A DNA stretch of 64,000 nucleotides from Robbsia sp. KACC 23696 (GTDB lineage Bacteria > Pseudomonadota > Gammaproteobacteria > Burkholderiales > Burkholderiaceae): NCBI RefSeq assembly GCF_039852015.1, contig NZ_CP156626.1, positions 124,001 to 188,000 on the forward strand. Direction: 5' to 3'. The position numbers and the translations under genes are program-made. The notes below the pieces were generated by a model. That model was given only the letters and a program-made list of their open reading frames with translations. It had not been told where the DNA came from and searched no databases. Below are positions 44,260 to 53,089 of this stretch, one piece after another; the first letter of the stretch is position 1, and each line of letters starts with the position of its first letter.

Positions 44260-44841
44260 ATGAGCGGACGCAGAATCGCGGTAAGACGGTCAGGGATTCA
44301 CGGCAGAGGCGTATTCGCGCTTGCGGCATTGGCCGAAGGCGAGCGGATCTTCGAATACGAGGGCGAGCGGATTTCGTGGAAGGAAGCGCTGCGGCGCCAT
44401 CCTCACGATCCGTCGCAGCCGCATCACACCTTCTATTTCGCCTTGGAAGACGGTCGCGTCATCGATGGCTTGATCGGCGGCAACAGCTCGCGTTGGATCA
44501 ATCATTCGTGTGCGCCGAATTGCGAAGCCGAGGAGATCGAGGGCCGGGTCTTTATTCACGCCGGCCGCGATATCGCCGCCGGTGAAGAGCTGTATTACGA
44601 CTACGGCCTCGTCCTCGACGGTAAGCATACGAAGCAGGTGAAACGGGACTACCTGTGCCTGTGCGGCGCGCCCAAGTGCCGTGGCACGATGCTGGCGCCG
44701 AAGGAAGGCAGCAAGTCCGAGAAAAAGGCCGCGAAGGCCGACAAGGCGGAAAAGAGCGAAAAGAAGACCAAGTCCGAGAAGTCGGAAAAGTCTTCGAAAT
44801 CCGGCAAGGACGTCAAGAAGAAGGCACGCGCCAAGGCGTGA
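44260..44841 (+). CDS. SET-domain protein-lysine methyltransferase with lysine-rich tail
   Basis: A 193-residue protein with a SET domain (about 4-120): RRSGIHGRGVFALAAL, SAM/catalytic knot motif RWINHSCAPNCEAE (NHSC at 81-84) and GEELYYDYGL (110-117), then a post-SET zinc-type motif CLCGAPKC (133-140). Residues 146-193 are almost only Lys, Ser, Glu, Ala, like a histone-H1 tail. SET enzymes methylate protein lysines using SAM; the bacterial target is unknown and could be its own tail or a nucleoid protein. The ATG at 44260 (a GTG precedes it) is chosen from the domain start. Convergent with the sensor kinase gene, 3 bp apart. Confidence 0.9.
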   Translation: MSGRRIAVRRSGIHGRGVFALAALAEGERIFEYEGERISWKEALRRHPHDPSQPHHTFYFALEDGRVIDGLIGGNSSRWINHSCAPNCEAEEIEGRVFIHAGRDIAAGEELYYDYGLVLDGKHTKQVKRDYLCLCGAPKCRGTMLAPKEGSKSEKKAAKADKAEKSEKKTKSEKSEKSSKSGKDVKKKARAKA

Positions 44842-44844
44842 TCG

Positions 44845-46674
44845 TCAGGTACGTCCGATGGCATGGGGCGGTCGATGGATCAGCGGCAGGCTGACGATAA
44901 AGCGCGACCCACCCCCCGTCGCATCCTCATAACGTACCGAGCCGCCATGCAGGCGCACGATATCGCGCACGATGGCGAGACCGAGTCCGGCGCCGCCTTC
45001 CTGCCCGGCATGCGCGTCGCCGCGGAAGAAGCGTTCGAACAACTCCCCCTGCATTGCCTGTTGTACGCCCGGACCGTTGTCTTCGACTATCAGGTCGACG
45101 CACGGCCTGCGCGGCCCGAGTGTCGGCGTGGTGGTCGGGTAGGGTGTGGGAATTGGCAGGCGCTTCATCGTCGCCACCACGCTCACGGTCACGCGCCCAC
45201 CGCGTGGCCGATGGGGCGGGACATACTTCAGCGCGTTATCGATCAGGTTGGCGACGATCTCCCTCAGCAGCACCGGATTGCCCCGGATCATCATCGGCTC
45301 GTGGGGCGGCTCGCTGCCGATACCGTCCGCGCGGCCCGCAATCGCATCGTCGTCGAGGGCATGGTCGAGCTCGGCGAGCGAGGGCTCGGGTTCGCCAGGC
45401 AATTGAATGCCGAGATCGATGCCTTTGTCCAAGGCGCGCGGCACCCATTCGGCACCCGTTTCGAACGCCAGCGCGCCAGCATCGATATCGACGAAACGGG
45501 CGATCTGTTCGTTCGGATCCGCTCGCGCGAGGGAGAGCAACTGGTTCGACAGACGCACCGCGCGGTCGGCCGATGCACGTACCTCGACGATTGCCTGTTT
45601 GATTCGTTCGGGGTCCTTTGCGGTGCCCGCCTGATCCGCATGCAGTTTGACGGCAGTCAGCGGCGTGCGCAATTGATGGGCCGCATCGGCGATGAATTTG
45701 CGCTGCGCATCGAGCGCCTGGCCCAGGCGTTCGAGCAAGGCGTTCAGGGCGCTGGTCAGCGGTCGAATCTCGACCGGAACGTCGGTCTCGTCGACCGGCT
45801 CGAGCGACATATGGGTCTGACGATTCAAGGTATCGGCGAGAACCGTCAGTGGGAGCAACTGCTGATTGACGACGCGCCAGACGATCAGCCAGCCGGCGAA
45901 TAGCAACAGCAGCAGCGGTGTCATGATGGCGATCAGGAACTCCGCCGCGAGGCGCAGGCGTCGCTCGATACGCTGCCCCACCTCGACCACGGCACTATGG
46001 CCATCAGGCTGGGCGACGATGACCTGCGCGATTCGGACATCGGTGCCGAGAAAGCGGGCGTCGAAGACGGTCGCGTTATGGATATGCACGATGCCAGCGC
46101 CGACGCTCGGGAGATCGGCATTGCCTGCCAACTCGGTCCCGTCGCGCCGGATGCGGTAAACAAGCTGATCCACCGGGTCCGAGAACATCGCCTCGGCAAG
46201 CGGTGGAACGGTCCGCGTGGCATCGTCGCCGGAAATTCGGATCTGTTGGGCCACGGCATTCGCCAGGTCGACCAAAGAGCGATCGACGACATGGGCCGTG
46301 TATTGCCAGGCCAGCCAATAGGCAAACGTGCCGCTTGCAAGCGCGAGAATCGATAGCGGGCCGGCAAGCCGCCGCAGCATGGTCTGGCGCAAGCTCGAGA
46401 CGCGCGGTGCCGGTGCAGGCGTGGACGCACGATCGGCAGGGAACGACGCGACAGCTTTATGCCCGGAGGAGGGGGGCGTCGAGGGGCGCCGTGTATCGTC
46501 GGCGGGTCCGTGCGATAGTTCGGATGCCGAAGCGATGCCGGTCGTACGCTCGTCGGCCTGGGCCCCGGCTTGGGTGTCGGGGCCGTGCGCGTGTTGCGCG
46601 CCATGCAGCGGGTTATGCGGCGTGCTGTGACGCGCGCGGTGGTCGTCGACGCTGTCGGAGGCGCGGTCCGTCAT
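44845..46674 (-). CDS. Two-component sensor histidine kinase (TctE/QseC-like)
   Basis: A 609-residue membrane kinase. The first 100 residues are a polar, probably disordered extension (His/Asp/Ser/Pro-rich). Then come transmembrane helix 1 (about 110-130), a periplasmic 2CSK_N sensor domain as in TctE, helix 2 (about 255-275, AIMTPLLLLLFAGWLIVWRV), HAMP, HisKA with H333 in IADAAHQLRTPLTAVKLHAD, and HATPase (NLIDNALKY, EDNGPGV, GGAGLGLAIVRDIV). The ATG at 46674 has GAAGGA 6 nt upstream. It follows its cognate regulator gene by 97 bp. In the family, TctE responds to tricarboxylates and QseC to other signals; the ligand here is unknown. Confidence 0.9.
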   Translation of the reverse strand: MTDRASDSVDDHRARHSTPHNPLHGAQHAHGPDTQAGAQADERTTGIASASELSHGPADDTRRPSTPPSSGHKAVASFPADRASTPAPAPRVSSLRQTMLRRLAGPLSILALASGTFAYWLAWQYTAHVVDRSLVDLANAVAQQIRISGDDATRTVPPLAEAMFSDPVDQLVYRIRRDGTELAGNADLPSVGAGIVHIHNATVFDARFLGTDVRIAQVIVAQPDGHSAVVEVGQRIERRLRLAAEFLIAIMTPLLLLLFAGWLIVWRVVNQQLLPLTVLADTLNRQTHMSLEPVDETDVPVEIRPLTSALNALLERLGQALDAQRKFIADAAHQLRTPLTAVKLHADQAGTAKDPERIKQAIVEVRASADRAVRLSNQLLSLARADPNEQIARFVDIDAGALAFETGAEWVPRALDKGIDLGIQLPGEPEPSLAELDHALDDDAIAGRADGIGSEPPHEPMMIRGNPVLLREIVANLIDNALKYVPPHRPRGGRVTVSVVATMKRLPIPTPYPTTTPTLGPRRPCVDLIVEDNGPGVQQAMQGELFERFFRGDAHAGQEGGAGLGLAIVRDIVRLHGGSVRYEDATGGGSRFIVSLPLIHRPPHAIGRT

Positions 46675-46771
46675 CGGCATTCCTTCAGGTGCGTACGGCC
46701 GGCGAGCCATCGCCGTCGTCCTTTATGCGCCTGGCGGCGCGGATGACGGTGTGAACGCGGCCGGGTAGGGC

Positions 46772-47452
46772 TCAGCTACGGATTTCCTGCAGCAGATAAC
46801 CGAAGCCGCGAACGGTCACGATCTCGACGCGGCAGTGTTCGAGCTTTTTCCGCACGCGGTGGACGTACACTTCGATCGCCGTGTCGCCGAGGTCACCGCC
46901 GAAATGCGTCAGGTGATCCTGAAGCTGCGCCTTGCTGACGACGCGACCATGACGCAGGAGCAGCAGTTCCAGCACGGCGAATTCACGCGGCGAGAGCTCC
47001 ACCGGTTTGTCGTCGTTGAAAATCCGCCGATCGACGCCGGACAGGCGCAAGCCGCCGAGCGAGACTTCCGGACGGGGCGCGTCCTGCTGCGGGCCGCTGC
47101 GACGTGCCACGGCACGAATGCGCGCCTCGAGCTCGGCGAGTTCGAATGGTTTGACGATATAGTCGTCGGCACCGCTCGTCAAACCCTGAACGCGATCGTG
47201 CAGCTCGTCGCGCGCGGTCAGGATGATGACCGGCGTATGGCGGTTCGTCTGACGGAAACGATTCAGCAGCGTCATGCCGTCGATACCGGGCAGGCCGAGA
47301 TCGAGGATGATCAGGTCATGCCGATTTTGCGTCAGGGCGTGTTCGGCAAAGATGCCGTCATGGACCATGTCCACGACGAAGCCTGCCTGTTCGAGACTGC
47401 TTTGGATACCGCGCGCGATTGGCCGATCGTCTTCGACTAGAAGGAGTCTCAT
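46772..47452 (-). CDS. OmpR-family response regulator (TctD/QseB-like)
   Basis: A 226-residue regulator: receiver domain (residues 1-115) with phospho-acceptor D51 in LIILDLGLPGIDG and K in DYIVKPFELAELE, then a winged helix domain (about 130-222) with ELSPREFAVLELLLLRHGR and TAIEVYVHRVRKKLEH. AAGGAG lies directly before the ATG (47452). It heads the two-gene operon with the sensor kinase at 44.8-46.7 kb and is divergent from the DUF3717 gene. Confidence 0.94.
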   Translation of the reverse strand: MRLLLVEDDRPIARGIQSSLEQAGFVVDMVHDGIFAEHALTQNRHDLIILDLGLPGIDGMTLLNRFRQTNRHTPVIILTARDELHDRVQGLTSGADDYIVKPFELAELEARIRAVARRSGPQQDAPRPEVSLGGLRLSGVDRRIFNDDKPVELSPREFAVLELLLLRHGRVVSKAQLQDHLTHFGGDLGDTAIEVYVHRVRKKLEHCRVEIVTVRGFGYLLQEIRS

Positions 47453-47623
47453 CGTTTATGCTCTATTAAGGCAAAAGGGGATGCGTACCACCGCACCACG
47501 TTTCGCGATCGGCATGGGTATCGCGCCATTGCAAACGCGATGCCGATGCCGACGCATTGGAGGGGACTGTGCGCCGAGATTGCGCGCCGCAGCGACTACA
47601 CCAGACGCAGGGAAGAAGCGAAG

Positions 47624-47845
47624 ATGGAACTGTCCGTGATCCAGATCGAGTCCGCGATCAATTTCTGGCGCAACCGTTCGCCCGCGACGGGAGATGAATT
47701 GCGCCTCTGCCCACAAGCCAGCGCCTTGAGCGGCGCCTACGCGCACATGATCTACGAGCGTCGTTCCTCGATTCTGCTGGATGAACTGGCGCCGGCTGCG
47801 CGCGCGGCCTGGTGCGACTACCGCGCAAGCACCGATACCGCTTGA
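47624..47845 (+). CDS. DUF3717 family protein
   Basis: A 73-residue protein of a small family largely restricted to Burkholderia relatives, recognised by the pattern IQIESAINFWRNRSPATGDE followed by LRLCPQASALSGAYAHMI. Function unknown; it looks soluble and helical. The ATG at 47624 follows AGGGAAG; frames opening at 47540 add unsupported residues. Confidence 0.8.
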   Translation: MELSVIQIESAINFWRNRSPATGDELRLCPQASALSGAYAHMIYERRSSILLDELAPAARAAWCDYRASTDTA

Positions 47846-48205
47846 TGGCCGCGAGGCGACACGCCGCGCCTGCGCGCCACGGGAGATGCGGGGCATCGCG
47901 TCGTGGTGTGCTGCAGGGCGTGCGAACGGCGGCATCAGGTCTCTGACAATCGGGTAGGGTCGATAAAAAATGGGTCGCGCTGGCCCGGAGGCATGTGCGG
48001 AGGTACTGACATAACGTCGTGCAACCGCAAACGGTTGACGGGGGCCGACAGTGAACTTCCTACACGGGGCTTTCTTTCTATAGTGCGACGGTTCGCTTAA
48101 AGCTGACTTAAAAGGCGGTAAGGTTCGCCGCACCGTTATATTGCATTCCATGACGGCGTCGCGCCCCTCGACGTGGAGTGGACGGGGCGCGGCACAGGCT
48201 GCGGC

Positions 48206-48499
48206 TCAGTTCGCGATACGCGCGGCCTTGTCGATGAAATGCGCGAGCGTCTCGTCGTGCGTGGTCAGACCGTTCGCATCGTGCGTCGATAGTGTGACAT
48301 CGACCACATTCCAGCTGTTGGACCATTCCGGGTGGTGATTCATCTGTTCCGCTTTCAGCGCAACGCGCGTCATGAAACTGAAGGCGGCGTTGAAATCGGC
48401 AAATTGGTAGCGCTTGCGGATCGCATCGCGGCCAGCGGTTGGAGCCCACCCGCTCGCCGCCAGTGCGGCGCGAGCGTCTGTCGAAAGCAGTTCCGGCAT
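48206..48499 (-). CDS. phhB: Pterin-4a-carbinolamine dehydratase
   Basis: A 97-residue enzyme that dehydrates 4a-hydroxytetrahydrobiopterin, recycling the cofactor of aromatic amino acid hydroxylases. The active-site motif is [20 protein letters not shown] (H55, H56) with the conserved THD near the C-terminus ([20 protein letters not shown]). Family length is about 95-110. The ATG at 48499 fits; frames opening at 48553 add unconserved residues. The gene is divergent from an Lrp/AsnC regulator, as in Burkholderia phh loci, but no phhA (phenylalanine hydroxylase) lies next to it here. Confidence 0.93.
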   Translation of the reverse strand: MPELLSTDARAALAASGWAPTAGRDAIRKRYQFADFNAAFSFMTRVALKAEQMNHHPEWSNSWNVVDVTLSTHDANGLTTHDETLAHFIDKAARIAN

Positions 48500-48781
48500 G
48501 ATGATCGTCGTAGTCCCGTTCGTTAGAATCGTATCGTGGGTCCGTCTGCGCATAAGAGCTGGAGCGGTCGCGCGGCGCCGCCGAACCCTCTAGGCATTGT
48601 TCCATAAAACAGTGCGTATCGTGCTGCCGCCAATGCGCGGAATGCGCGTTTGAGCCATTCGATATACGGCGCCCGTTTCCGTGCGACGCTATGGCGTGAG
48701 CCGTCCATGACAGCATGGACCGCATTCGCGCTATCATGCGAGAACCATGCATGAAACCTCTCCTTTACGCGGGATTGCACG

Positions 48782-49255
48782 ATGATCGAGTTGGACCATT
48801 TCGATTTGGCGCTGTTGGATGTGCTGCAGCGCCAGGGGCGTGCAACGCACCAGCAATTGGGCGAACAGGTACCGCTATCGCCTTCGCAGATCGGGCGTCG
48901 ATTGCAACGCCTCGAGTCGATCGGCGTCATCGACGGCTATCAGGTGGTGTTGCGTCCGGAGGCTTTACAGCTAAGCGTGATGGCGTTCACCAGTTTGAAG
49001 CTGAAGCATCAGAATGATTTGAGTATCGAGCAATTTCAGCAGGCCGTGGATCAACTGCCCGAAGTGCTCGAATGCCATGCGGTGGTCGGCGACGCGGATT
49101 ACCTTTTGCGGATCGTTGCGCCCGATTTGAACACGCTGTCGAACTTTGTAATGAAAAAGCTGATGTTAGTGCCGGGTGTCGATAACGTCCGTTCCCATAT
49201 TGTGTTGAAGGCGCTGAAACGCAGCGGACCTTTGCCCCTTGACCATCTAAAGTAG
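48782..49255 (+). CDS. Lrp/AsnC family transcriptional regulator
   Basis: A 157-residue Lrp-type regulator: N-terminal helix-turn-helix (DLALLDVLQRQGRATHQQLG, then PSQIGRRLQRLESIGVIDGY) and a C-terminal RAM effector domain (VMAFTSLKLKHQND to SHIVLKALKRSGPLPL). It is divergent from phhB across 282 bp and probably controls aromatic amino acid catabolism, as AsnC-type regulators beside phh genes do; that link is inference from location. Confidence 0.93.
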   Translation: MIELDHFDLALLDVLQRQGRATHQQLGEQVPLSPSQIGRRLQRLESIGVIDGYQVVLRPEALQLSVMAFTSLKLKHQNDLSIEQFQQAVDQLPEVLECHAVVGDADYLLRIVAPDLNTLSNFVMKKLMLVPGVDNVRSHIVLKALKRSGPLPLDHLK

Positions 49256-49401
49256 AAAAGGATCCTTCGTTATGACGTGCCTAGGGTAAATGCTATCTTG
49301 TTGCTGCGGCCCGCACTCAGTACACTTCATCTCAGATTGCAGCACAGCATTTGTGGTGGAGAACGAGGAGACAATAGGTACTCAGTACCAAATAAAAAAC
49401 G

Positions 49402-49435
49402 AAGCGCCATCGGATTGCCGATGGCGCTTTTATTT
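49402..49435 (+). terminator. Rho-independent terminator downstream of the Lrp/AsnC gene
   Basis: A perfect 12-bp stem, AAGCGCCATCGG (49402-49413) against CCGATGGCGCTT (49418-49429), with an ATTG loop and the tail TTTATTTTG. On the minus strand it is followed by CGTTTTTTATTT, so it may also act on that strand. It lies 147 bp after the Lrp stop, which leaves a long 3' untranslated part with a GGTACT-C-AGTACC palindrome (49377-49389). Confidence 0.85.
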
Positions 49436-49807
49436 TGTGCTCCGCATTTGTTGCACGGTGTGGCAGGGTAGTGCGGCCTTGCGACGGCTGTGGAGAGAAG
49501 GTGAGGCCCATTCGGCGCCGCAATCACCGTGATCGTTTTGCCGTCCGCGCTTACGCTAATTTTTTGTAGTTCCCGAACCGTTGGCGCGGTTCCGTCGCGC
49601 TACTAGCGCGACTGTCGGGAATATCCTACGTATCTAATGTCTCGTGGCCGCTGGAATACCGATGCTAATCAAGTGTTTAGCCGGATATGCTAGTATTTGT
49701 GCCATCGCTGGCGGTTTCATCGATCCCATTTTGGATGGTTTGACGTCCCTATCTGCCTCGGCGCCGTGCCGAGAAGACGCGCGGACGTGGGGTTCATTCG
49801 AGTGCAA

Positions 49808-49823
49808 TGTTTCACGTGAAACA
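49808..49823. other. parS site 1
   Basis: TGTTTCACGTGAAACA, a perfect match to the chromosomal parS consensus bound by ParB, inside a longer perfect palindrome (49805-49826). ParB nucleates here and spreads to condense origin-proximal DNA. Confidence 0.9.
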
Positions 49824-49875
49824 TTGTGCGGATGTCCGTGAAAACGCGGGGGCCGCCGTTCCACGTGCGGCGCGA

Positions 49876-49891
49876 TGTTCCACGTGAAACA
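49876..49891. other. parS site 2
   Basis: TGTTCCACGTGAAACA, matching the parS consensus in which the fifth base is free. It lies 52 bp after site 1. Confidence 0.88.
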
Positions 49892-50024
49892 TTGATCGAT
49901 GGGCCGGTGTATCGCATGCACGGTTCATGGCTTGGTCTCTGACCTCCGTCTCAGCCGATGTCGTGAGCGACATGCATTCCGCGTCACCACTGCGGTCTTA
50001 ATTCGATCACATTCATCCAAGGCG

Positions 50025-50030
50025 TATAAT
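50025..50030 (+). promoter_or_regulatory. Probable mnmG promoter (-10 element)
   Basis: TATAAT, a perfect -10 element, in GGCGTATAATCGCGCCC. The -35 region 17 nt upstream (TTCGAT) is poor. A transcript would start near 50037, giving a leader of about 75 nt to mnmG. Confidence 0.5.
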
Positions 50031-50111
50031 CGCGCCCTTGGTCGACCGCCGCCAGGCGTCGGTCGACATCCATTGTCTAGAAAGAGGTCGGCGCCAAGGC
50101 GCTTGATAACA

Positions 50112-52097
50112 ATGCAATTTCCGAGCGAATTCGATGTCATCGTAGTCGGTGGGGGACATGCCGGCACGGAAGCCGCACTGGCTGCGGCGAGAATGGGCTG
50201 CAAAACGTTGTTGTTGACCCATAACATCGAGACGCTCGGTCAGATGAGCTGCAATCCGTCGATTGGCGGTATCGGCAAAGGCCATCTGGTAAAGGAAATC
50301 GACGCCCTCGGTGGGGCCATGGCCGCTGCCACCGACGAATCCGGCATTCAATTCCGCATTCTGAACTCCTCGAAAGGCCCCGCTGTCCGGGCGACGCGTG
50401 CCCAGGCGGACCGGCTGCTCTACAAGCAGGCCATTCGCTCGCGTCTCGAGAATCAGCCGAATCTATGGCTTTTCCAGCAAGCTGTCGACGATCTGATGGT
50501 GGAAGGGGACAAAGTCGTCGGCGCGGTGACGCAGATAGGCTTGAAATTCAAGGCTAAGTCCGTCGTATTGACCGCTGGAACGTTCCTCGACGGAAAGATT
50601 CACGTCGGCCTCAATAACTACACCGGCGGTCGCGCTGGCGACCCCGCTGCCGTCTCCCTGTCGGCGCGATTGAAAGAGCTGAAGCTTCCGCAGGGGCGTT
50701 TGAAGACCGGAACACCACCGCGGATCGATGGTCGTACCATCGATTTTTCGAAGCTGGAAATGCAGCCCGGTGATGCCGATCCCGTACCCGTGTTTTCTTT
50801 CCTGGGGCGGGTGGAACAACACCCTGAGCAGATGCCGTGCTGGGTAACCCATACAAACCAGCGCACGCACGATATCATCCGCGCCGGCCTTGATCGTTCG
50901 CCGATGTACACCGGAGTGATCGAAGGGGTAGGTCCGCGCTATTGCCCGTCGATCGAGGACAAGATCCATCGCTTCGCGTCGAAGGATTCGCACCAGATTT
51001 ATCTGGAGCCGGAAGGCCTGACGACGAACGAGTTTTACCCGAATGGTATCTCGACCAGCCTGCCGTTCGACGTGCAGTTGGACCTTGTCCACTCGATGCT
51101 CGGGATGGAAAACGCGCATATTCTGCGGCCTGGCTATGCCATCGAATACGATTATTTCGACCCGCGCGGCCTGAAGGCCTCGCTCGAAACGAAGGCGATT
51201 CACGGACTGTTCTTCGCCGGGCAGATCAATGGCACGACCGGATATGAAGAAGCGGCTGCGCAGGGCCTTCTGGCTGGCTTGAATGCAGGCCGTCATGCGC
51301 AGGGCAAGGAAGCATGGGTGCCACGCCGTGACCAGGCCTATCTGGGCGTCCTGGTGGACGATCTTGTCACGCGCGGGGTGTCGGAACCCTATCGAATGTT
51401 CACGAGTCGTGCCGAGTACCGTTTGAGCCTGCGGGAAGACAATGCCGATTTGCGGCTGACCGAGATCGGGCGCGAGCTGGGATTGGTCGATGATGTGCGC
51501 TGGGCCGCATTCGAAGCCAAGCGCGACGCCATTTCACGTGAAACGACGCGTCTGGAAAAGACCTGGGTGACGCCCAAAACGCTGCCGGCGGACGCCGCGA
51601 TCGCGTTGCTGGGCAAGGCCATCGATCATGAATATAGCCTGGCCGAGCTGTTGCGACGTCCCGCGGTGCACTACAGCGCCCTGATCGCGCTCGGCGCCCA
51701 GGGCGTCGCGCAAGCGGCTCCGGAGCAGGCATTGGCAACGGATCCCGTGTTATTGGCCCAGATCGAGGAGCAGGTCGAAATCGGCATCAAGTACCGTGGC
51801 TATATTGAGCGGCAAAGCGGCGAAATCGCGCGCAACGATGCCCATGAGAACACGCGTCTGCCGGAGGATCTGGATTACCGTGAGGTGCGTGGTTTGTCCT
51901 TTGAGGTGTCGCAGAAGCTGAACAGCCATCGTCCGGAAACCATTGGCCAGGCATCGCGGATATCCGGCGTGACCCCGGCCGCCATTTCCTTGTTGATGGT
52001 GCACATGAAGAAGCGTGGTGGTCGGAGTGTTGTCGGAACCGATGTGTCTTCGACGTCGGCGACCGTTGCAACCGGTGCGTCGGTGGGTGAGGCGTGA
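50112..52097 (+). CDS. mnmG: tRNA uridine-34 5-carboxymethylaminomethylation enzyme MnmG
   Basis: A 661-residue FAD enzyme (GidA) that with MnmE makes the cmnm5 group at U34 of several tRNAs. FAD fold [19 protein letters not shown] at the N-terminus, the conserved [21 protein letters not shown] block with its Cys, [36 protein letters not shown] and the C-terminal MnmE-binding helices. The ATG at 50112 is chosen because the family N-terminus begins there; an open frame extends to 49899 through the parS region. It overlaps rsmG by one base (TGATG). A parS-like sequence lies inside the coding region near 51530. Confidence 0.96.
   Translation: MQFPSEFDVIVVGGGHAGTEAALAAARMGCKTLLLTHNIETLGQMSCNPSIGGIGKGHLVKEIDALGGAMAAATDESGIQFRILNSSKGPAVRATRAQADRLLYKQAIRSRLENQPNLWLFQQAVDDLMVEGDKVVGAVTQIGLKFKAKSVVLTAGTFLDGKIHVGLNNYTGGRAGDPAAVSLSARLKELKLPQGRLKTGTPPRIDGRTIDFSKLEMQPGDADPVPVFSFLGRVEQHPEQMPCWVTHTNQRTHDIIRAGLDRSPMYTGVIEGVGPRYCPSIEDKIHRFASKDSHQIYLEPEGLTTNEFYPNGISTSLPFDVQLDLVHSMLGMENAHILRPGYAIEYDYFDPRGLKASLETKAIHGLFFAGQINGTTGYEEAAAQGLLAGLNAGRHAQGKEAWVPRRDQAYLGVLVDDLVTRGVSEPYRMFTSRAEYRLSLREDNADLRLTEIGRELGLVDDVRWAAFEAKRDAISRETTRLEKTWVTPKTLPADAAIALLGKAIDHEYSLAELLRRPAVHYSALIALGAQGVAQAAPEQALATDPVLLAQIEEQVEIGIKYRGYIERQSGEIARNDAHENTRLPEDLDYREVRGLSFEVSQKLNSHRPETIGQASRISGVTPAAISLLMVHMKKRGGRSVVGTDVSSTSATVATGASVGEA
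51530..51545. other. parS-like site inside mnmG
   Basis: CATTTCACGTGAAACG: the 13-base core TTTCACGTGAAAC is intact, with mismatches only at the outer positions 1, 2 and 16 of the 16-base consensus. It falls within codons of mnmG (SRET). It may be a weak ParB site. Confidence 0.55.
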
Positions 52098-52807
52098 TGG
52101 ATCGTGCGCAATCCCCGAAGGGCGGCGGTAGCTTGCCGCAGGGCAGTGTCGCGGCACGAATCGCACTCGACGCCGCGCAGATGGGCATCTCGGTTGATGA
52201 TGTCCAAGCCGAAAACCTCGCCGCGTATATCGGCTTGCTGTCGAAGTGGAACCGCGTCTATAACCTGACGGCGATTCGCGACCCGGAACAGATGCGGGTG
52301 CAGCACGTGCTCGATTCGCTTTCCTTGCTGCCGCATCTGGACGCAGCTCGGGTGGGCTCGGTTATCGACGTCGGCACCGGCGGCGGCACGCCGGGCCTGA
52401 TCCTGGCGATCATGCGCCCCGACTGGCGCATCACGTTGAACGATATCGTTCAGAAAAAGATCGCCTTTCTGACACAGGTCAAGAGCACGCTCCAGTTGGG
52501 AAACGTCGAGGTCATCAACGCACGGGTCGAGGAAGTAAAGTCGGAAACGGGCTTTGACGCCGTGACATCCCGGGCCTTTGCGGACCTCTCAGATTTCGCG
52601 CGATGGGCGGGTCACCTTGTCGCTCCGGAAGGGGCGATGTACGCGATGAAAGGGCTGCAGCCCGATGACGAGATAGCGCGCCTGCCGGCGGGCGCCGCGG
52701 TGCGGGCCATCACACCGTTGACGGTGCCACATCTCGCCGCGGAGCGACATTTGGTTGTGGTGACGTTTGCGTCGCCGGAATCGATTATCAGTGAGGCATC
52801 ACGGTAA
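52097..52807 (+). CDS. rsmG: 16S rRNA 7-methylguanosine-527 methyltransferase
   Basis: A 236-residue SAM-dependent enzyme (GidB) that methylates G527 of 16S rRNA. Typical parts are LLSKWNRVYNLTAIRDPEQM with HVLDSLSLLP, SAM motif VIDVGTGGGTPGLILAI, and DAVTSRAFADLSDFA. The ATG at 52097 overlaps the mnmG stop; a GTG at 52094 is equally possible, both behind GGGTGAGG. Second gene of the mnmG-rsmG operon. Confidence 0.95.
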   Translation: MDRAQSPKGGGSLPQGSVAARIALDAAQMGISVDDVQAENLAAYIGLLSKWNRVYNLTAIRDPEQMRVQHVLDSLSLLPHLDAARVGSVIDVGTGGGTPGLILAIMRPDWRITLNDIVQKKIAFLTQVKSTLQLGNVEVINARVEEVKSETGFDAVTSRAFADLSDFARWAGHLVAPEGAMYAMKGLQPDDEIARLPAGAAVRAITPLTVPHLAAERHLVVVTFASPESIISEASR

Positions 52808-52902
52808 TTCGCTCGGCGAATGCGCGAGAGTGCTTCGCCTTGAGCGCCGCACGCTGTAAGATTCGGTGCGCAAAGGGCAGATGGGTAGCCTGAAAACCAC
52901 GA

Positions 52903-52918
52903 TGTTTCACGTGAAACA
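52903..52918. other. parS site 3
   Basis: TGTTTCACGTGAAACA, a perfect consensus parS in the 282-bp gap between rsmG and parA, 172 bp before the parA start. Besides segregation it may let ParB affect parAB expression. Confidence 0.9.
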
Positions 52919-53089
52919 ATCGCCTGACGCCGATAAGCGATGCAGGTGCGCCACCGCTGCCAGACCAATATCAGGTGCGTGGTGGGCCCATATCGTTAGG
53001 CGAATGGAACACTGGCATGTTGGCGGTCGATGCGGTGTAATGCGAAAGCAGCATGCCGATGCGATCGTCGCCGAGCAGGAAGAGGAAAG

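Larger units (their letters stand above)
49436..50024. other. Gene-free centromere-like region upstream of mnmG
   Basis: Almost 600 bp without a credible gene. It contains two parS sites (49808-49823, 49876-49891) and a half-site GTTCCACGTG at about 49858. Open frames on both strands lack ribosome binding sites. Confidence 0.5.

Noticed and set aside
48160-48191. CGCGCCCC/GGGGCGCG hairpin after phhB
   Set aside because: The stem is perfect, but the loop is 16 nt and there is no T-run in the phhB direction, so I do not call it a terminator.
49899-50111. Upstream extension of mnmG
   Set aside because: Would translate the parS region and the TATAAT promoter; the family N-terminus starts at 50112.
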